This document shows positions 17,127-25,002 of a stretch of DNA of 64,000 nt, piece after piece. This stretch comes from Rhodobacterales bacterium HKCCA1288. Lineage in GTDB: Bacteria; Pseudomonadota; Alphaproteobacteria; Rhodobacterales; Rhodobacteraceae. The first letter of the stretch is position 1, and each line of letters starts with the position of its first letter. The position numbers were made by a program, and so were the translations under genes. The DNA lies in assembly GCA_015693905.1 (NCBI GenBank), contig CP065161.1, positions 124,001 to 188,000 on the forward strand, given 5' to 3'. The notes beneath the pieces are model-generated. The model was given only the letters and a program-made list of their open reading frames with translations. It was not told the DNA's origin and did not search any database.

Positions 17127-18155
17127 TTATTCTGCGGGTGTTTGTGGTGCCTGTTTTGCCTTGAGCCGCTCTTTTTTGCGGCGGAAGCGGGCCTTCATTT
17201 GCTCGTCCGCTTCTTTTGATCCGTCATGCCAAAGCCCGAACCACTTATCGAGGGGCACAAGACCATCCGCGCCGTAATTTACCTCGAAATATTTGTGATG
17301 CAGGTGATGGGCATAGGCATGGCTGTCGATTTGGACATCATCGGTAATTTCGAGTTTGTCGAAGCCAATATGCCCGTTCAGTGCGCCATAGCCGACCGCG
17401 TGGCTGTTGAACATCATCACAATCGGATTGGACGGGATAATCAGATGCCAGAAAATCTCGCCAAAATAGAACAGGTGCTCGACAGGGTGCATCGACAAGG
17501 ATGACCACGGGCTGGGGTTGATCGAGTTATGATGCACCGAATGCACGTGTTTATAGAGAAACGGCGTGTGGATCAGGCGGTGGATGCAGAAAAAATGAAT
17601 CTCATGGATCGCAGGAACCAGAAGGGTCAGCGCGATCAACCACAGCCAATTGTCTTGGAAATCCACCCAACCAAAGAGATGGATGCCATTGGCAAAGCAC
17701 AGTAGCATCACCACTTCAATCGCTGTCCAAATCGGGATGCCGACCAGAAAGCTGCGCAGGAAATTGTCAAGGTTTTGGCTTTTGAACCAAAACACATCTG
17801 ACGGGTTCTCGGATGGGAATTTAGCGTTGTATTTAAACCGCGTCTCTTGCTTGCGTTTGATATAGAAAAACAGCTCAATGCTGCCATAAAGGACAAAAAT
17901 CCCGCCTGCATTGACCGCAAAGAGATACAGCGCCCAATCCCAGGAAAAGCTTTTCATCACCTCGACATCAGGCAATACAAACGCCCAATAGAGCAGGGCG
18001 GTTGCCATGTGAAACGCGTTCCAAGGCCAGAAATAATCGCGGATGAAATGTGCCATCTTTCCCCATTTCCCAGTCCAGAAAGGGGCGATTTCTAATGTTG
18101 CATTCGGTGTCCAGTTGCCGCGTTTGTCGCGGGTTCCATAATCCAAATCGTTCAT
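17127..18155 (-). CDS. Membrane diiron oxygenase/sterol desaturase (fatty acid hydroxylase superfamily)
   Basis: The 342-residue product has several membrane segments and the histidine boxes of the fatty acid hydroxylase/sterol desaturase superfamily: HRLIHTP, HSVHH and HAYAHHLHHKYF, which bind two irons. Enzymes of this fold hydroxylate or desaturate with O2 and electrons from a ferredoxin or cytochrome. As first gene of an inositol-type operon that also encodes a Rieske ferredoxin, it is a good candidate for oxidative removal of a methyl group, in the way the MocD hydrocarbon-oxygenase-like protein is linked to rhizopine demethylation; that role is inferred. A lipid substrate remains the alternative. 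Confidence 0.8.
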   Translation of the reverse strand: MNDLDYGTRDKRGNWTPNATLEIAPFWTGKWGKMAHFIRDYFWPWNAFHMATALLYWAFVLPDVEVMKSFSWDWALYLFAVNAGGIFVLYGSIELFFYIKRKQETRFKYNAKFPSENPSDVFWFKSQNLDNFLRSFLVGIPIWTAIEVVMLLCFANGIHLFGWVDFQDNWLWLIALTLLVPAIHEIHFFCIHRLIHTPFLYKHVHSVHHNSINPSPWSSLSMHPVEHLFYFGEIFWHLIIPSNPIVMMFNSHAVGYGALNGHIGFDKLEITDDVQIDSHAYAHHLHHKYFEVNYGADGLVPLDKWFGLWHDGSKEADEQMKARFRRKKERLKAKQAPQTPAE

Positions 18156-18229
18156 AACTTGCCCTTCGCAAATGGGGTCGTTTCACAGCGCAAACTGCGC
18201 CAGTCCTTTGCTGCGCAATTTGTGAGAAA

Positions 18230-18243
18230 TTGATCTGGATCAA
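18230..18243. promoter_or_regulatory. FNR/FnrL-type box
   Basis: TTGATCTGGATCAA is a perfect match to the FNR-family consensus TTGAT-N4-ATCAA. It lies in the divergent region, 75 bases upstream of the oxygenase start and 83 bases before the LacI-type regulator start. This suggests oxygen-responsive control of the operon; direct binding is untested. Confidence 0.6.
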
Positions 18244-18259
18244 ATCAATCATATCTTTA

Positions 18260-18312
18260 CATCTCAGAAATTTTCATGCCAAATAATATCAAATTGGCGT
18301 GAATTTGAGATG
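18260..18312. promoter_or_regulatory. Long imperfect dyad, candidate LacI-type operator
   Basis: The left arm CATCTCAGAAATT...GCCAA and right arm TTGGC...AATTTGAGATG are inverted repeats around an AT-rich centre at about 18283-18293. The dyad ends 13 bases before the regulator start. The position fits an autoregulatory operator that also serves the divergent operon, but the sequence does not match a known operator class. Confidence 0.45.
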
Positions 18313-18325
18313 AAATGAGATTTTT

Positions 18326-19360
18326 ATGACGGCGCGGCGCCCCACCATTCCTGATCTTGCAGCGGCCGCGGGCGTTTCTGTGTCGACTGTGAACCGCGTC
18401 TTGAATCAGCCAGAATCGGTGCGAAAGCCAACACGCGATAGGGTTTTGGCCGCGGCACATGACATCGGATTTTATGGGCTTGGCACGCTGCGCCATTCTG
18501 TGGCTGGCCTGCGCAAGACCCATCGCTTGGGCGTTTTGCTGCATCAAAAAGGGCGTAGGTTTTACGATAATTTGGCCCGTGCCATTCGTGAGGCTGCCGA
18601 AGGGCGCGCCGAAGATCAGGTGGAATTGACGCTTGAGCATCTCGATGATCTGTCGCCTGAGAAGATCGCGGAACGTCTGTTGCGGATGTCGCAAAGCTGT
18701 GAGGCGATTGCGGTTGTGGCCGCTCAGCACCCTTTGGTGTCAAACGCGCTTGATGAAGTGATCGAGAAAGGTGTGGCCGTGGCGGCGCTGATTGCACCGC
18801 TTTCAGCGCGCAATAATGTCAGCTATGTCGGCTTGGACAATTGGAAGGTCGGGCGCACAGCCGCTTGGGCCTTTGATAAAATCAGCCGCGAACCAGGCAA
18901 GATTGGTATCCTTTTGGGCAACCACCGCTATCGTAACCAAGAAATGAATGAAAGCGGGTTTCGATCCTATTTCCGCGAGCATAACACCGCCTTCACAGTG
19001 CTTGAGCCGCTTGCGACCTATGAATCCGCGACCGCCGCCCGTGATTTGGTTGATCAGCTATTCCACGAGCATCCTGATCTATGCGGGCTTTATGTGTCAG
19101 GCGGCGGGATCACGGGGGCGATGACGGCCCTGCGTGCGCAAGAAAAGCGTGAGGGGTTTGTGACAGTTGGCTACGAATTGTTTGACGAGACCCGCGCCGC
19201 CCTCAGTGATGGCACGCTGACGATGGTCATTTCCCACCCAATGGCGCGTCTGGCACAAGAAACGCTCAACACATTGATCATGGCGAAGTCAGCGGGCCCC
19301 CGCGGCGGCGCGCAACGTGTGGCCTTGGAATTTGATATTTATACATCAGAAAATCTGTAA
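18326..19360 (+). CDS. LacI family transcriptional regulator
   Basis: The 344-residue product starts with the LacI DNA-binding helix-turn-helix and hinge helix, TIPDLAAAAGVSVSTVNRVL at residues 7-26, followed by a periplasmic-binding-like effector domain (RLGVLLHQKG, VGLDNWKVGRTAAW, LCGLYVSGGGITGAM). It is divergent from the oxygenase operon and most likely controls it in response to the imported compound or a derivative. It is also convergent with the kinase/deacetylase operon, six bases from its end. No strong ribosome binding site precedes the ATG. Confidence 0.93.
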   Translation: MTARRPTIPDLAAAAGVSVSTVNRVLNQPESVRKPTRDRVLAAAHDIGFYGLGTLRHSVAGLRKTHRLGVLLHQKGRRFYDNLARAIREAAEGRAEDQVELTLEHLDDLSPEKIAERLLRMSQSCEAIAVVAAQHPLVSNALDEVIEKGVAVAALIAPLSARNNVSYVGLDNWKVGRTAAWAFDKISREPGKIGILLGNHRYRNQEMNESGFRSYFREHNTAFTVLEPLATYESATAARDLVDQLFHEHPDLCGLYVSGGGITGAMTALRAQEKREGFVTVGYELFDETRAALSDGTLTMVISHPMARLAQETLNTLIMAKSAGPRGGAQRVALEFDIYTSENL

Positions 19361-19366
19361 CAGGGG

Positions 19367-20053
19367 TCAGCCCAACCATCGCGCATAGTCGCTGACCAGA
19401 AGATGGGTGGGGGGCTGATCTTCTTCGATCTCAGCAAAACGCCCGATCGGGTCGCGGAATATGTTATCGGTTTCATCATCATTGACAGTTGAAACCTCGC
19501 CGATCAAAACATCGCCCCCTTCGCCCCAGAAGGCGTGCCAATCACCGGGGCGCAACGTGACGCTTTGACCAGGGGCAAGGATCAGCTTTTGCCCCGCATC
19601 ATACTCCACCCGCAGACCATCACAAAAGACAGTGCCACCCCGATCCTCGGCGAAATTGCCGTGATCATCTGATCCGTAAAGTTCGACCACCAATTTTGCG
19701 CCGCCGCGGTTGATGATGTCTTCGGCCTTTAGGATATGGCTGTGCATCGGGCTGAGTTGATCTTGCTTTGAAATCAACAGCTTTTCTGCATAGCACATTC
19801 CGCCCCCCTGTCGCAGATCATCGAGAAGACCATTGCGCAAGGTGAACAAGAACAGACCCATGCGATCATAATCGCCCGCACCGTAATCGGTGATGTCCCA
19901 TCCACAGCGCGAGGTGATGAGGTGGGCGGCTTGATCTTTGCGGGCCACGAATTCTTCAGCTGTCCAATAGGCAAAGGGCGGCAGCACAAAGCCGAATTGG
20001 CGGATCATCTCATCGGCATCCGCCATGATGGCATTGATGGCAGAGCGTTTCAT
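19367..20053 (-). CDS. D-lyxose ketol-isomerase-like cupin protein
   Basis: The 228-residue product resembles the D-lyxose isomerase family (DUF1498). The metal-binding cupin pattern appears as SPMHSHILKAEDIINRGG (two histidines and glutamate) and RPGDWHAFWGEGGD. The start at 20053 has AAAGGATC upstream and overlaps the stop of the deacetylase gene (ATGA). It is the last gene of a three-gene operon with a sugar kinase and a NagA-like deacetylase, where one would expect a glucosamine-6-phosphate deaminase. It probably interconverts an aldose and ketose made by its neighbours. Confidence 0.8.
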   Translation of the reverse strand: MKRSAINAIMADADEMIRQFGFVLPPFAYWTAEEFVARKDQAAHLITSRCGWDITDYGAGDYDRMGLFLFTLRNGLLDDLRQGGGMCYAEKLLISKQDQLSPMHSHILKAEDIINRGGAKLVVELYGSDDHGNFAEDRGGTVFCDGLRVEYDAGQKLILAPGQSVTLRPGDWHAFWGEGGDVLIGEVSTVNDDETDNIFRDPIGRFAEIEEDQPPTHLLVSDYARWLG

Positions 20054-21186
20054 GTCAGATCCTTTTCCAAGGGGGTGAGCGTCCATGTGTCAGTCGAAAG
20101 GCGCATCATGCGGGGCAGGCCCCCCTGTCCATAGCGGAGGCCGATGAGTGCTGCGGGTATAGAGGTTGCAGCGCGCAAGGCCTCAATAAGGGGGATGCCG
20201 ACATTCTCAACCATCACCTGCACTGCACGGGTCAGGTCTAAATCCGCGCCTGCAAGCGTGCCATCGGCCAAGGTCAAAACCCCGTTCTTTCGGGTGATGC
20301 GCCGACCGCCGAGGTCAAATTCCGTGATGTCGCTACCTGCCACCGCCATTGCATCGGTGACAAGGAATAGCCCGCATGGCCCCTTTTTTGCGTCCCATGC
20401 CGCGCGCAAGGATTGTGGATGCACATGCACCCCATCCGCAATCACACCTGCGCTGACGCTGCCCGTGCCCAAGGTCGCCCCGACCAAGCCAGGCGCACGG
20501 CTGTTGAGCTGGCTCATGGCATTGAACAAATGCGTTGTGGCCCGCACCCCCGCCTTAAAATAGCGCAGGCAGGTATCGTAATCTGCATCCGTGTGGCCCA
20601 AGGACAAAATGACGCGTGCGCGCGCCAATTGGGCCACTTGGTCTTCTGTGACGTTTTCAGGGGCGATGGTCAGTTTCAAACAGGGCAGGGATGCCGCCGC
20701 GTCAAGATAGAGCGCCAGATCCTGCTCGGTCATCGGGCGTATCAGGCCGCCCGCATGCGCCCCTTTGCGCGCCAGTGACAGATGCGGCCCCTCAAGGTGC
20801 AAACCCGCAATCCCATCGACCTGTGCCGCGACAGCATCTTGGGTGGCGGCGATGGCCGCACGGGTGACTTCGGGGGTATCGGTGATGAGGGTCGGCAAAA
20901 AGGCAGTGGTGCCCAAGCGGCGATGCGCCTTGGCGATGCGCCGCAATCCGTCACAATGAGGGGCAGAATTGAACAAGATCCCATCCCCGCCATTGACCTG
21001 CAAATCCACATAGCCTGCAAATAAAATATCGCCGCCCAGATCAATCTCTGCGGCCCCTTGCAGGTGGTGATCCGTGCCAAACGCCCCTGCAAAATCATCG
21101 CCGTCAAACTGTGCTGTGGCGGGGCCCGTCAGGGTGGCGCCATCAAAATAGCGGGCGTTGCGGATCAGGTGGTGTCGCGCGCTCAT
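20050..21186 (-). CDS. nagA: N-acetylglucosamine-6-phosphate deacetylase-like amidohydrolase
   Basis: The 378-residue product has the NagA pattern: VDLQVNGGDGILFN, GLHLEGPHLSLARKGAHA (metal-binding Glu), LSLGHTDADYD, ATTHLFNAMSQLNSRAPG (His), SAGVIADGVHVHP and LVTDAMAVAG with the catalytic aspartate. NagA removes acetate from N-acetyl-amino sugar phosphates. The start at 21186 overlaps the kinase stop (ATGA); the open frame extends further to 21324 inside the kinase gene. Absence of NagB next to it leaves the exact sugar open. Confidence 0.87.
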   Translation of the reverse strand: MSARHHLIRNARYFDGATLTGPATAQFDGDDFAGAFGTDHHLQGAAEIDLGGDILFAGYVDLQVNGGDGILFNSAPHCDGLRRIAKAHRRLGTTAFLPTLITDTPEVTRAAIAATQDAVAAQVDGIAGLHLEGPHLSLARKGAHAGGLIRPMTEQDLALYLDAAASLPCLKLTIAPENVTEDQVAQLARARVILSLGHTDADYDTCLRYFKAGVRATTHLFNAMSQLNSRAPGLVGATLGTGSVSAGVIADGVHVHPQSLRAAWDAKKGPCGLFLVTDAMAVAGSDITEFDLGGRRITRKNGVLTLADGTLAGADLDLTRAVQVMVENVGIPLIEALRAATSIPAALIGLRYGQGGLPRMMRLSTDTWTLTPLEKDLT

Positions 21187-22094
21187 GCAACCCCCTCGCG
21201 GGCAAAATCCGAGGCAAGGGCGAGGGCGCCGATAATGGGTGCGGCCGCAGGCGCGGTGATGCGGGCCTGTAAGGCGGGTGGCAAATAGGGGTGATACTCG
21301 CCCCCAAGCCCCCCTGTGAGGCAAAGATCTAGCCCCTCATGCCATCCCAAGGCCGTTAGGCTTTGCGTGATTTCTTGCGCCCCTGCCTGCATCAGGGCGA
21401 GGGCGAGAGGGTCATCTTGGGCGGCGGCGCTGCACACCAAGGGCGCGAGTGCCGCGATCTCCTCAGGGCGGGCATGGGTGGCAAAGCGCACAATCCCTGC
21501 CGCCCCATCATATTGGGCGAGCAGGGATTGCGAAAAATCAGTGGCGCACCGCCGCTCGTCCACGGTTTCTAGCGTGGCGCTGAGGGCCGCGCGCCCCAAC
21601 CAATGGCCCGAGGCCTCATCCCCCAAAACATAGCCCCAACCGCCTGCGAATTTTTGCGCCCCGCCCAGTTGAACCCCCCAAAATGATCCTGTGCCACAAT
21701 GGGCAATCGCGCCATCTTTTGCCCCAAGAGCGCCGCGCAGGGCAGGGGGTCGGTCATCGGTCACTTGGACATGAGAAAAGGGCAGCGCCTTGCGCAGGCG
21801 CGCGGCCATCTGTGGCCCAGTCACCCCGGCAACCCCGATATAGCAGGGGCAGGCGATAAGATCCGCAACGGGCATTTGCAATTTGGCACAAAGCGCCTCA
21901 ACCCCGCCAAGGATCGTGTTCACTGCGCCCTCAAAATCACTCGACACATTGGCCGCGCCCATATCCACCAAGCTGTGATTTTCACAGCTGCCATAGGCGA
22001 TACGGCAATGCGTGCCGCCACCATCAATGGCCAGAACATTCGCGTCAGGGGCATTTTTCATAGCCTCTGCGATAGCATAGGATTTGTCGCTCAA
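21183..22094 (-). CDS. N-acetylglucosamine kinase-like protein (BadF/BadG/BcrA/BcrD ATPase family)
   Basis: The 303-residue product has the ASKHA ATPase phosphate-1 motif VLAIDGGGTHCRIAYG, the GVAGVTGPQMAARL and ALRGALGAKDGAIAHCGTGS motifs, and a GGWGYVLGDEASGHWLGR segment typical of N-acetylglucosamine and glucosamine kinases. It is the first gene of the operon with the NagA-like and isomerase-like genes. It would phosphorylate an amino sugar before deacetylation. No PTS or specific transporter is adjacent. Confidence 0.85.
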   Translation of the reverse strand: MSDKSYAIAEAMKNAPDANVLAIDGGGTHCRIAYGSCENHSLVDMGAANVSSDFEGAVNTILGGVEALCAKLQMPVADLIACPCYIGVAGVTGPQMAARLRKALPFSHVQVTDDRPPALRGALGAKDGAIAHCGTGSFWGVQLGGAQKFAGGWGYVLGDEASGHWLGRAALSATLETVDERRCATDFSQSLLAQYDGAAGIVRFATHARPEEIAALAPLVCSAAAQDDPLALALMQAGAQEITQSLTALGWHEGLDLCLTGGLGGEYHPYLPPALQARITAPAAAPIIGALALASDFAREGVA

Positions 22095-22130
22095 GAAAGC
22101 TTATTCCTGCATCTACGTCAGTTTGATGCT

Positions 22131-22736
22131 CTAGGCTGAAAGAAGTAGCCCTGCCGCAATGGCCCACATGATGCTGCCAATGACGGCCTCAAGAATGCGC
22201 CAGGCTTTGGCGGACTGAAACAAGGGTCGCGCAAGCCGTGCGCCGAAGCCAAGGCTGAAGAAAAAGCAAAAAGAGGCCAGAACGGCCCCCGCTGCAAAAA
22301 TGGGTTTCTGCCCGATAAATTGGGCAGAAACCGCGCCCAAAAGAACCATGGTGTCGAGATAGACATGCGGGTTGAGCCATGTGATGGCCAAACAGGCGGT
22401 CAGACTTGCCCAAAGGCGTGTTGGCGGGGCGGCCTTGCTCAGGTCGATTGCGTCCGTGCCTGCAAATGCAGCGCGAAATCGCAACGCGCCATAGGTGAAC
22501 AGAAAGAGCGCCCCGCCATAGGTGAGGGCAGGCGCAATCCAAGGCGCTGCCGCGGTCGCCCGTTCAAAGCCTGCAACCCCAAGGCTGATCAAAATCGCGT
22601 CTGACAGCGCACAGGTGAGGCAAACCCAAAACACATGACGCCCCAACAGCCCTGTGCGCAACACAAAGGCATTTTGCGCCCCAATGGCCAAAATCAAGGT
22701 CAGGCTGGTGAAAAATCCTGTGATGAAGGCGGTCAT
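22131..22736 (-). CDS. argO: LysE/ArgO family amino acid exporter
   Basis: The 201-residue product has about six membrane segments. The N-terminus FTSLTLILAIGAQNAFVLRTGLLG and the later TWLNPHVYLDTMVLLGA are diagnostic of the LysE/ArgO family, which exports basic amino acids. The gene stands alone upstream of the IS remnant. The specific gene name is by family only; arginine export has not been shown. Confidence 0.88.
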   Translation of the reverse strand: MTAFITGFFTSLTLILAIGAQNAFVLRTGLLGRHVFWVCLTCALSDAILISLGVAGFERATAAAPWIAPALTYGGALFLFTYGALRFRAAFAGTDAIDLSKAAPPTRLWASLTACLAITWLNPHVYLDTMVLLGAVSAQFIGQKPIFAAGAVLASFCFFFSLGFGARLARPLFQSAKAWRILEAVIGSIMWAIAAGLLLSA

Positions 22737-22846
22737 AATCTGCGCATGGGTGAATTGGTGTCGGGTTGAAATGTTTTCATAATACAGGACTTTTTTCTAT
22801 TGATCCTTTGGTGTTTCAACGTCCTAAATTTCTACTTATACCGCGC

Positions 22847-23302
22847 TTACTCCAAAACCCGAAAATCCTCGTGAGTGACGACCCTGAAGCTATCTGACAC
22901 CTGATCACGGAATGTTTTCCACTCTTTGGGCAGGGTCTCTCGAAAGAACCTCAGGATCGCATCTGCGAACTTCTTTTGTGTGGGGTAGTAGCGATTGTGA
23001 GTGACGTATTGGTGCATGACCGCCCATAATCGTTCTATCGGATTTAGGTGCGGGCAATAAGGCGGTAGCTGGATCAGTCGTATGCGGCAGTCTGGTCGTT
23101 TGAGGAATTCGCGCACGTCCGGGCCCTTATGGTAAGCCGCATTATCCCAGATGACATAGATGATCCGCGAGAGAGGATTGCGTTCCTCAATCTTGGCCAG
23201 AAGCTGGGCGGCACTGACCCCGTCTACGGTGGTTGGTTCGACAAAGGGCGCATCAAAATTCTCAAGGTTGAGCGCGCCATGGATATTAACCCGCCCGCGT
23301 CC
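22847..23302 (-). mobile_element. IS630 family transposase remnant (C-terminal part)
   Basis: Reading the minus strand gives the C-terminal half of an IS630-type transposase. It starts with [13 protein letters not shown], then [20 protein letters not shown] with the second catalytic Asp, and LPPYCPHLNPIERLWAVMHQYVTHN with the catalytic Glu, ending FRVVTHEDFRVLE. The N-terminal helix-turn-helix half and the first catalytic Asp are missing, so the element is dead. Its truncated end is joined directly to a headless hemA at about 23300. An ORF with an ATG covers only 22847-23116 and is not the original start. Confidence 0.85.
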
Positions 23303-23857
23303 CGCGGCGGCGGGATTGCCGAAGCGCTGGGGTTAATGGATCGTCTGACTGTGATTGAGGGCACGCTTGGAAAGGCTTACGGCGTGATGGGGGGGTATAT
23401 TGCGGCCAGTGCCGCATTGGTTGATTTCATCCGCAGTTTTGCCAGCGGCTTTATCTTTACCACCGCCTTGCCGCCTGCGGTTGCGGCAGGGGCCTGTGCC
23501 GCTGTGCGCCACCTGAAAACAAGCCAGACAGAACGCGCCGCCCATCAGGAACGGGTCGCAGAATTGCGCGCGCGCCTTGATGGGGCGGGCATTCCCCATT
23601 TGGCCAATGACAGTCACATCATTCCCGTCATGGTCGGTGATCCTGTGAAATGTCGCTATATCTCAGATAGGCTCTTGGATGAGCATGGCATCTATATCCA
23701 GCCAATCAACTATCCCACAGTTCCCAAAGGCACGGAGCGTCTGCGCATCACCCCAAGCCCTGTTCATGATGCAGAAGCGATGGATCATCTGGTCAAGGCG
23801 CTGTCAGAGCTTTGGGCGGAATGCAAATTGGCGCAAACCGCACGCGCCGCGCAATAG
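23303..23857 (+). pseudogene. hemA: 5-aminolevulinate synthase, 5'-truncated remnant
   Basis: From about 23303 the plus strand encodes the C-terminal 184 residues of 5-aminolevulinate synthase: [15 protein letters not shown], the pyridoxal-lysine motif [29 protein letters not shown], and [11 protein letters not shown] followed by [26 protein letters not shown]. More than half of the ~400-residue enzyme, including most of the substrate-binding large domain, is missing upstream, where IS630 sequence begins. The remaining frame is intact and shows no further decay, so the event looks recent. Because haem synthesis is needed, another intact hemA (or hemT) copy is expected elsewhere. Confidence 0.85.
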
Positions 23858-23871
23858 TTGACCTAGATCAT
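23858..23871. promoter_or_regulatory. Possible FNR/FnrL half-matching box
   Basis: TTGACCTAGATCAT matches the FNR-family pattern TTGAY-N4-ATCAA except for the last base. It lies 61 bases upstream of the YeeE/YedE-type transporter start, directly after the hemA remnant stop codon. A single mismatch and no experimental support keep this weak. Confidence 0.3.
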
Positions 23872-23932
23872 CGCAGGCGGCGCAGGCCCTGTGGTCTGCT
23901 GCGCGTGTGGATAAAACCAATGAGGCGCTTTT

Positions 23933-24997
23933 ATGATTGAGAACCTGCTCATCGCATGGGGCGAAGGCCCTGTTCTGGCGCTTGCAGGGGTGGGGGTGGG
24001 CCTTGTGTTTGGCGCGGCGGCTGAGCGGTCGCAATTCTGTCTGCGTGCCTCAACTGTTGAAGTGGCCGAAGGCCATGCAGGCCCACGGTTTTCGATTTGG
24101 CTCATTGCCTTTTTTGCCGCGCTGACCCTCACCCAAGGGCTGATTGCAGCGGGGGCTTTGGATGTGACAGCGGCACGACAATTGGCCGCCACAGGCAGTA
24201 TGAGCGGGGCGATTATCGGCGGATTGATGTTTGGGGTGGGAATGGTTCTTGCCCGTGGCTGTGCCTCGCGGCTGTTGGTCTTATCTGCCACAGGAAATCT
24301 GCGCGCGCTGATCACAGGGCTGGTTGTGACCTTGGTCGCGCAAGCGGCCTATAGCGGGGCGCTTGCCCCTCTGCGCGAGGCAGTTGTTGGCCTTTGGACA
24401 GTTCAAGGCAATGGCGCGCGAAATTTGGCAAGTGCGATTGGCCTTGGCGCCCCTGCAGCGGCCTTTTTGGGGAGTGTCGCCTTGAGTGCTGCCATCGCTT
24501 TTGCGCGCCGCCATGCAATGTCTTATGCCCGTATCATCGGGGCTGCGATGGTGGGGGCGGCGGTGACCTTGGGGTGGTTTGCGACCTATATGATCGCGCA
24601 AAATTCCTTTGAGATCGTCCCGATTTCCTCGGTTACTTTCACAGGGCCTGCGACCGATACATTGATGGCTTTGGTGGCCGAGCGAAATATCGCGCTTAGC
24701 TTTGGCATTGGCCTTGTGCCAGGTGTGTTTCTTGGCGCGGGCGCAACATCCCTTTTGGCGGGCGCGTGGAAATTGCAACGCTTCGGCCCCGATAGCCCGA
24801 TGGAGCGGCATTTGATTGGCGCTGTTTTGATGGGGTTTGGCGCTATGGCCGCAGGGGGCTGCGCGGTTGGGGCAGGGGTGTCAGGTGGCGCAATCCTATC
24901 TCTGACCGCATGGGTTGCGGTGGCCGCCATGTGGGCGGGGGCCATGACCACAGTTTGGATCATGAAGGCAGGGCAAAGCCGCCCCGCCGTGACCTGA
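23933..24997 (+). CDS. YeeE/YedE family inner membrane transporter (thiosulfate/sulfur-type)
   Basis: The 354-residue product has about ten membrane segments and the repeated YeeE/YedE signatures GAAAERSQFCLRAS near residue 27, FGVGMVLARGCASRLLVLSATGNLRA near residue 105, and FGAMAAGGCAVGAGVSGGA near residue 305. The cysteines in SQFC, RGCA and GGCAVG are the sulfur-relay residues of the TsuA-type thiosulfate transporters. The gene stands alone, convergent with the betaine transporter operon with only five bases between stops. The substrate is a reduced sulfur species by homology. Confidence 0.88.
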   Translation: MIENLLIAWGEGPVLALAGVGVGLVFGAAAERSQFCLRASTVEVAEGHAGPRFSIWLIAFFAALTLTQGLIAAGALDVTAARQLAATGSMSGAIIGGLMFGVGMVLARGCASRLLVLSATGNLRALITGLVVTLVAQAAYSGALAPLREAVVGLWTVQGNGARNLASAIGLGAPAAAFLGSVALSAAIAFARRHAMSYARIIGAAMVGAAVTLGWFATYMIAQNSFEIVPISSVTFTGPATDTLMALVAERNIALSFGIGLVPGVFLGAGATSLLAGAWKLQRFGPDSPMERHLIGAVLMGFGAMAAGGCAVGAGVSGGAILSLTAWVAVAAMWAGAMTTVWIMKAGQSRPAVT

Positions 24998-25002
24998 TCC
25001 CC

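Noticed and set aside
16352-17277. Two plus-strand frames opposite the sugar-binding protein
   Set aside because: They overlap a well-supported gene with signal peptide and ribosome site and have atypical composition.
23129-23302. Upstream part of the plus-strand frame that contains the hemA fragment
   Set aside because: This part is the reverse strand of the IS630 transposase; only from about 23303 does the sequence code for aminolevulinate synthase.
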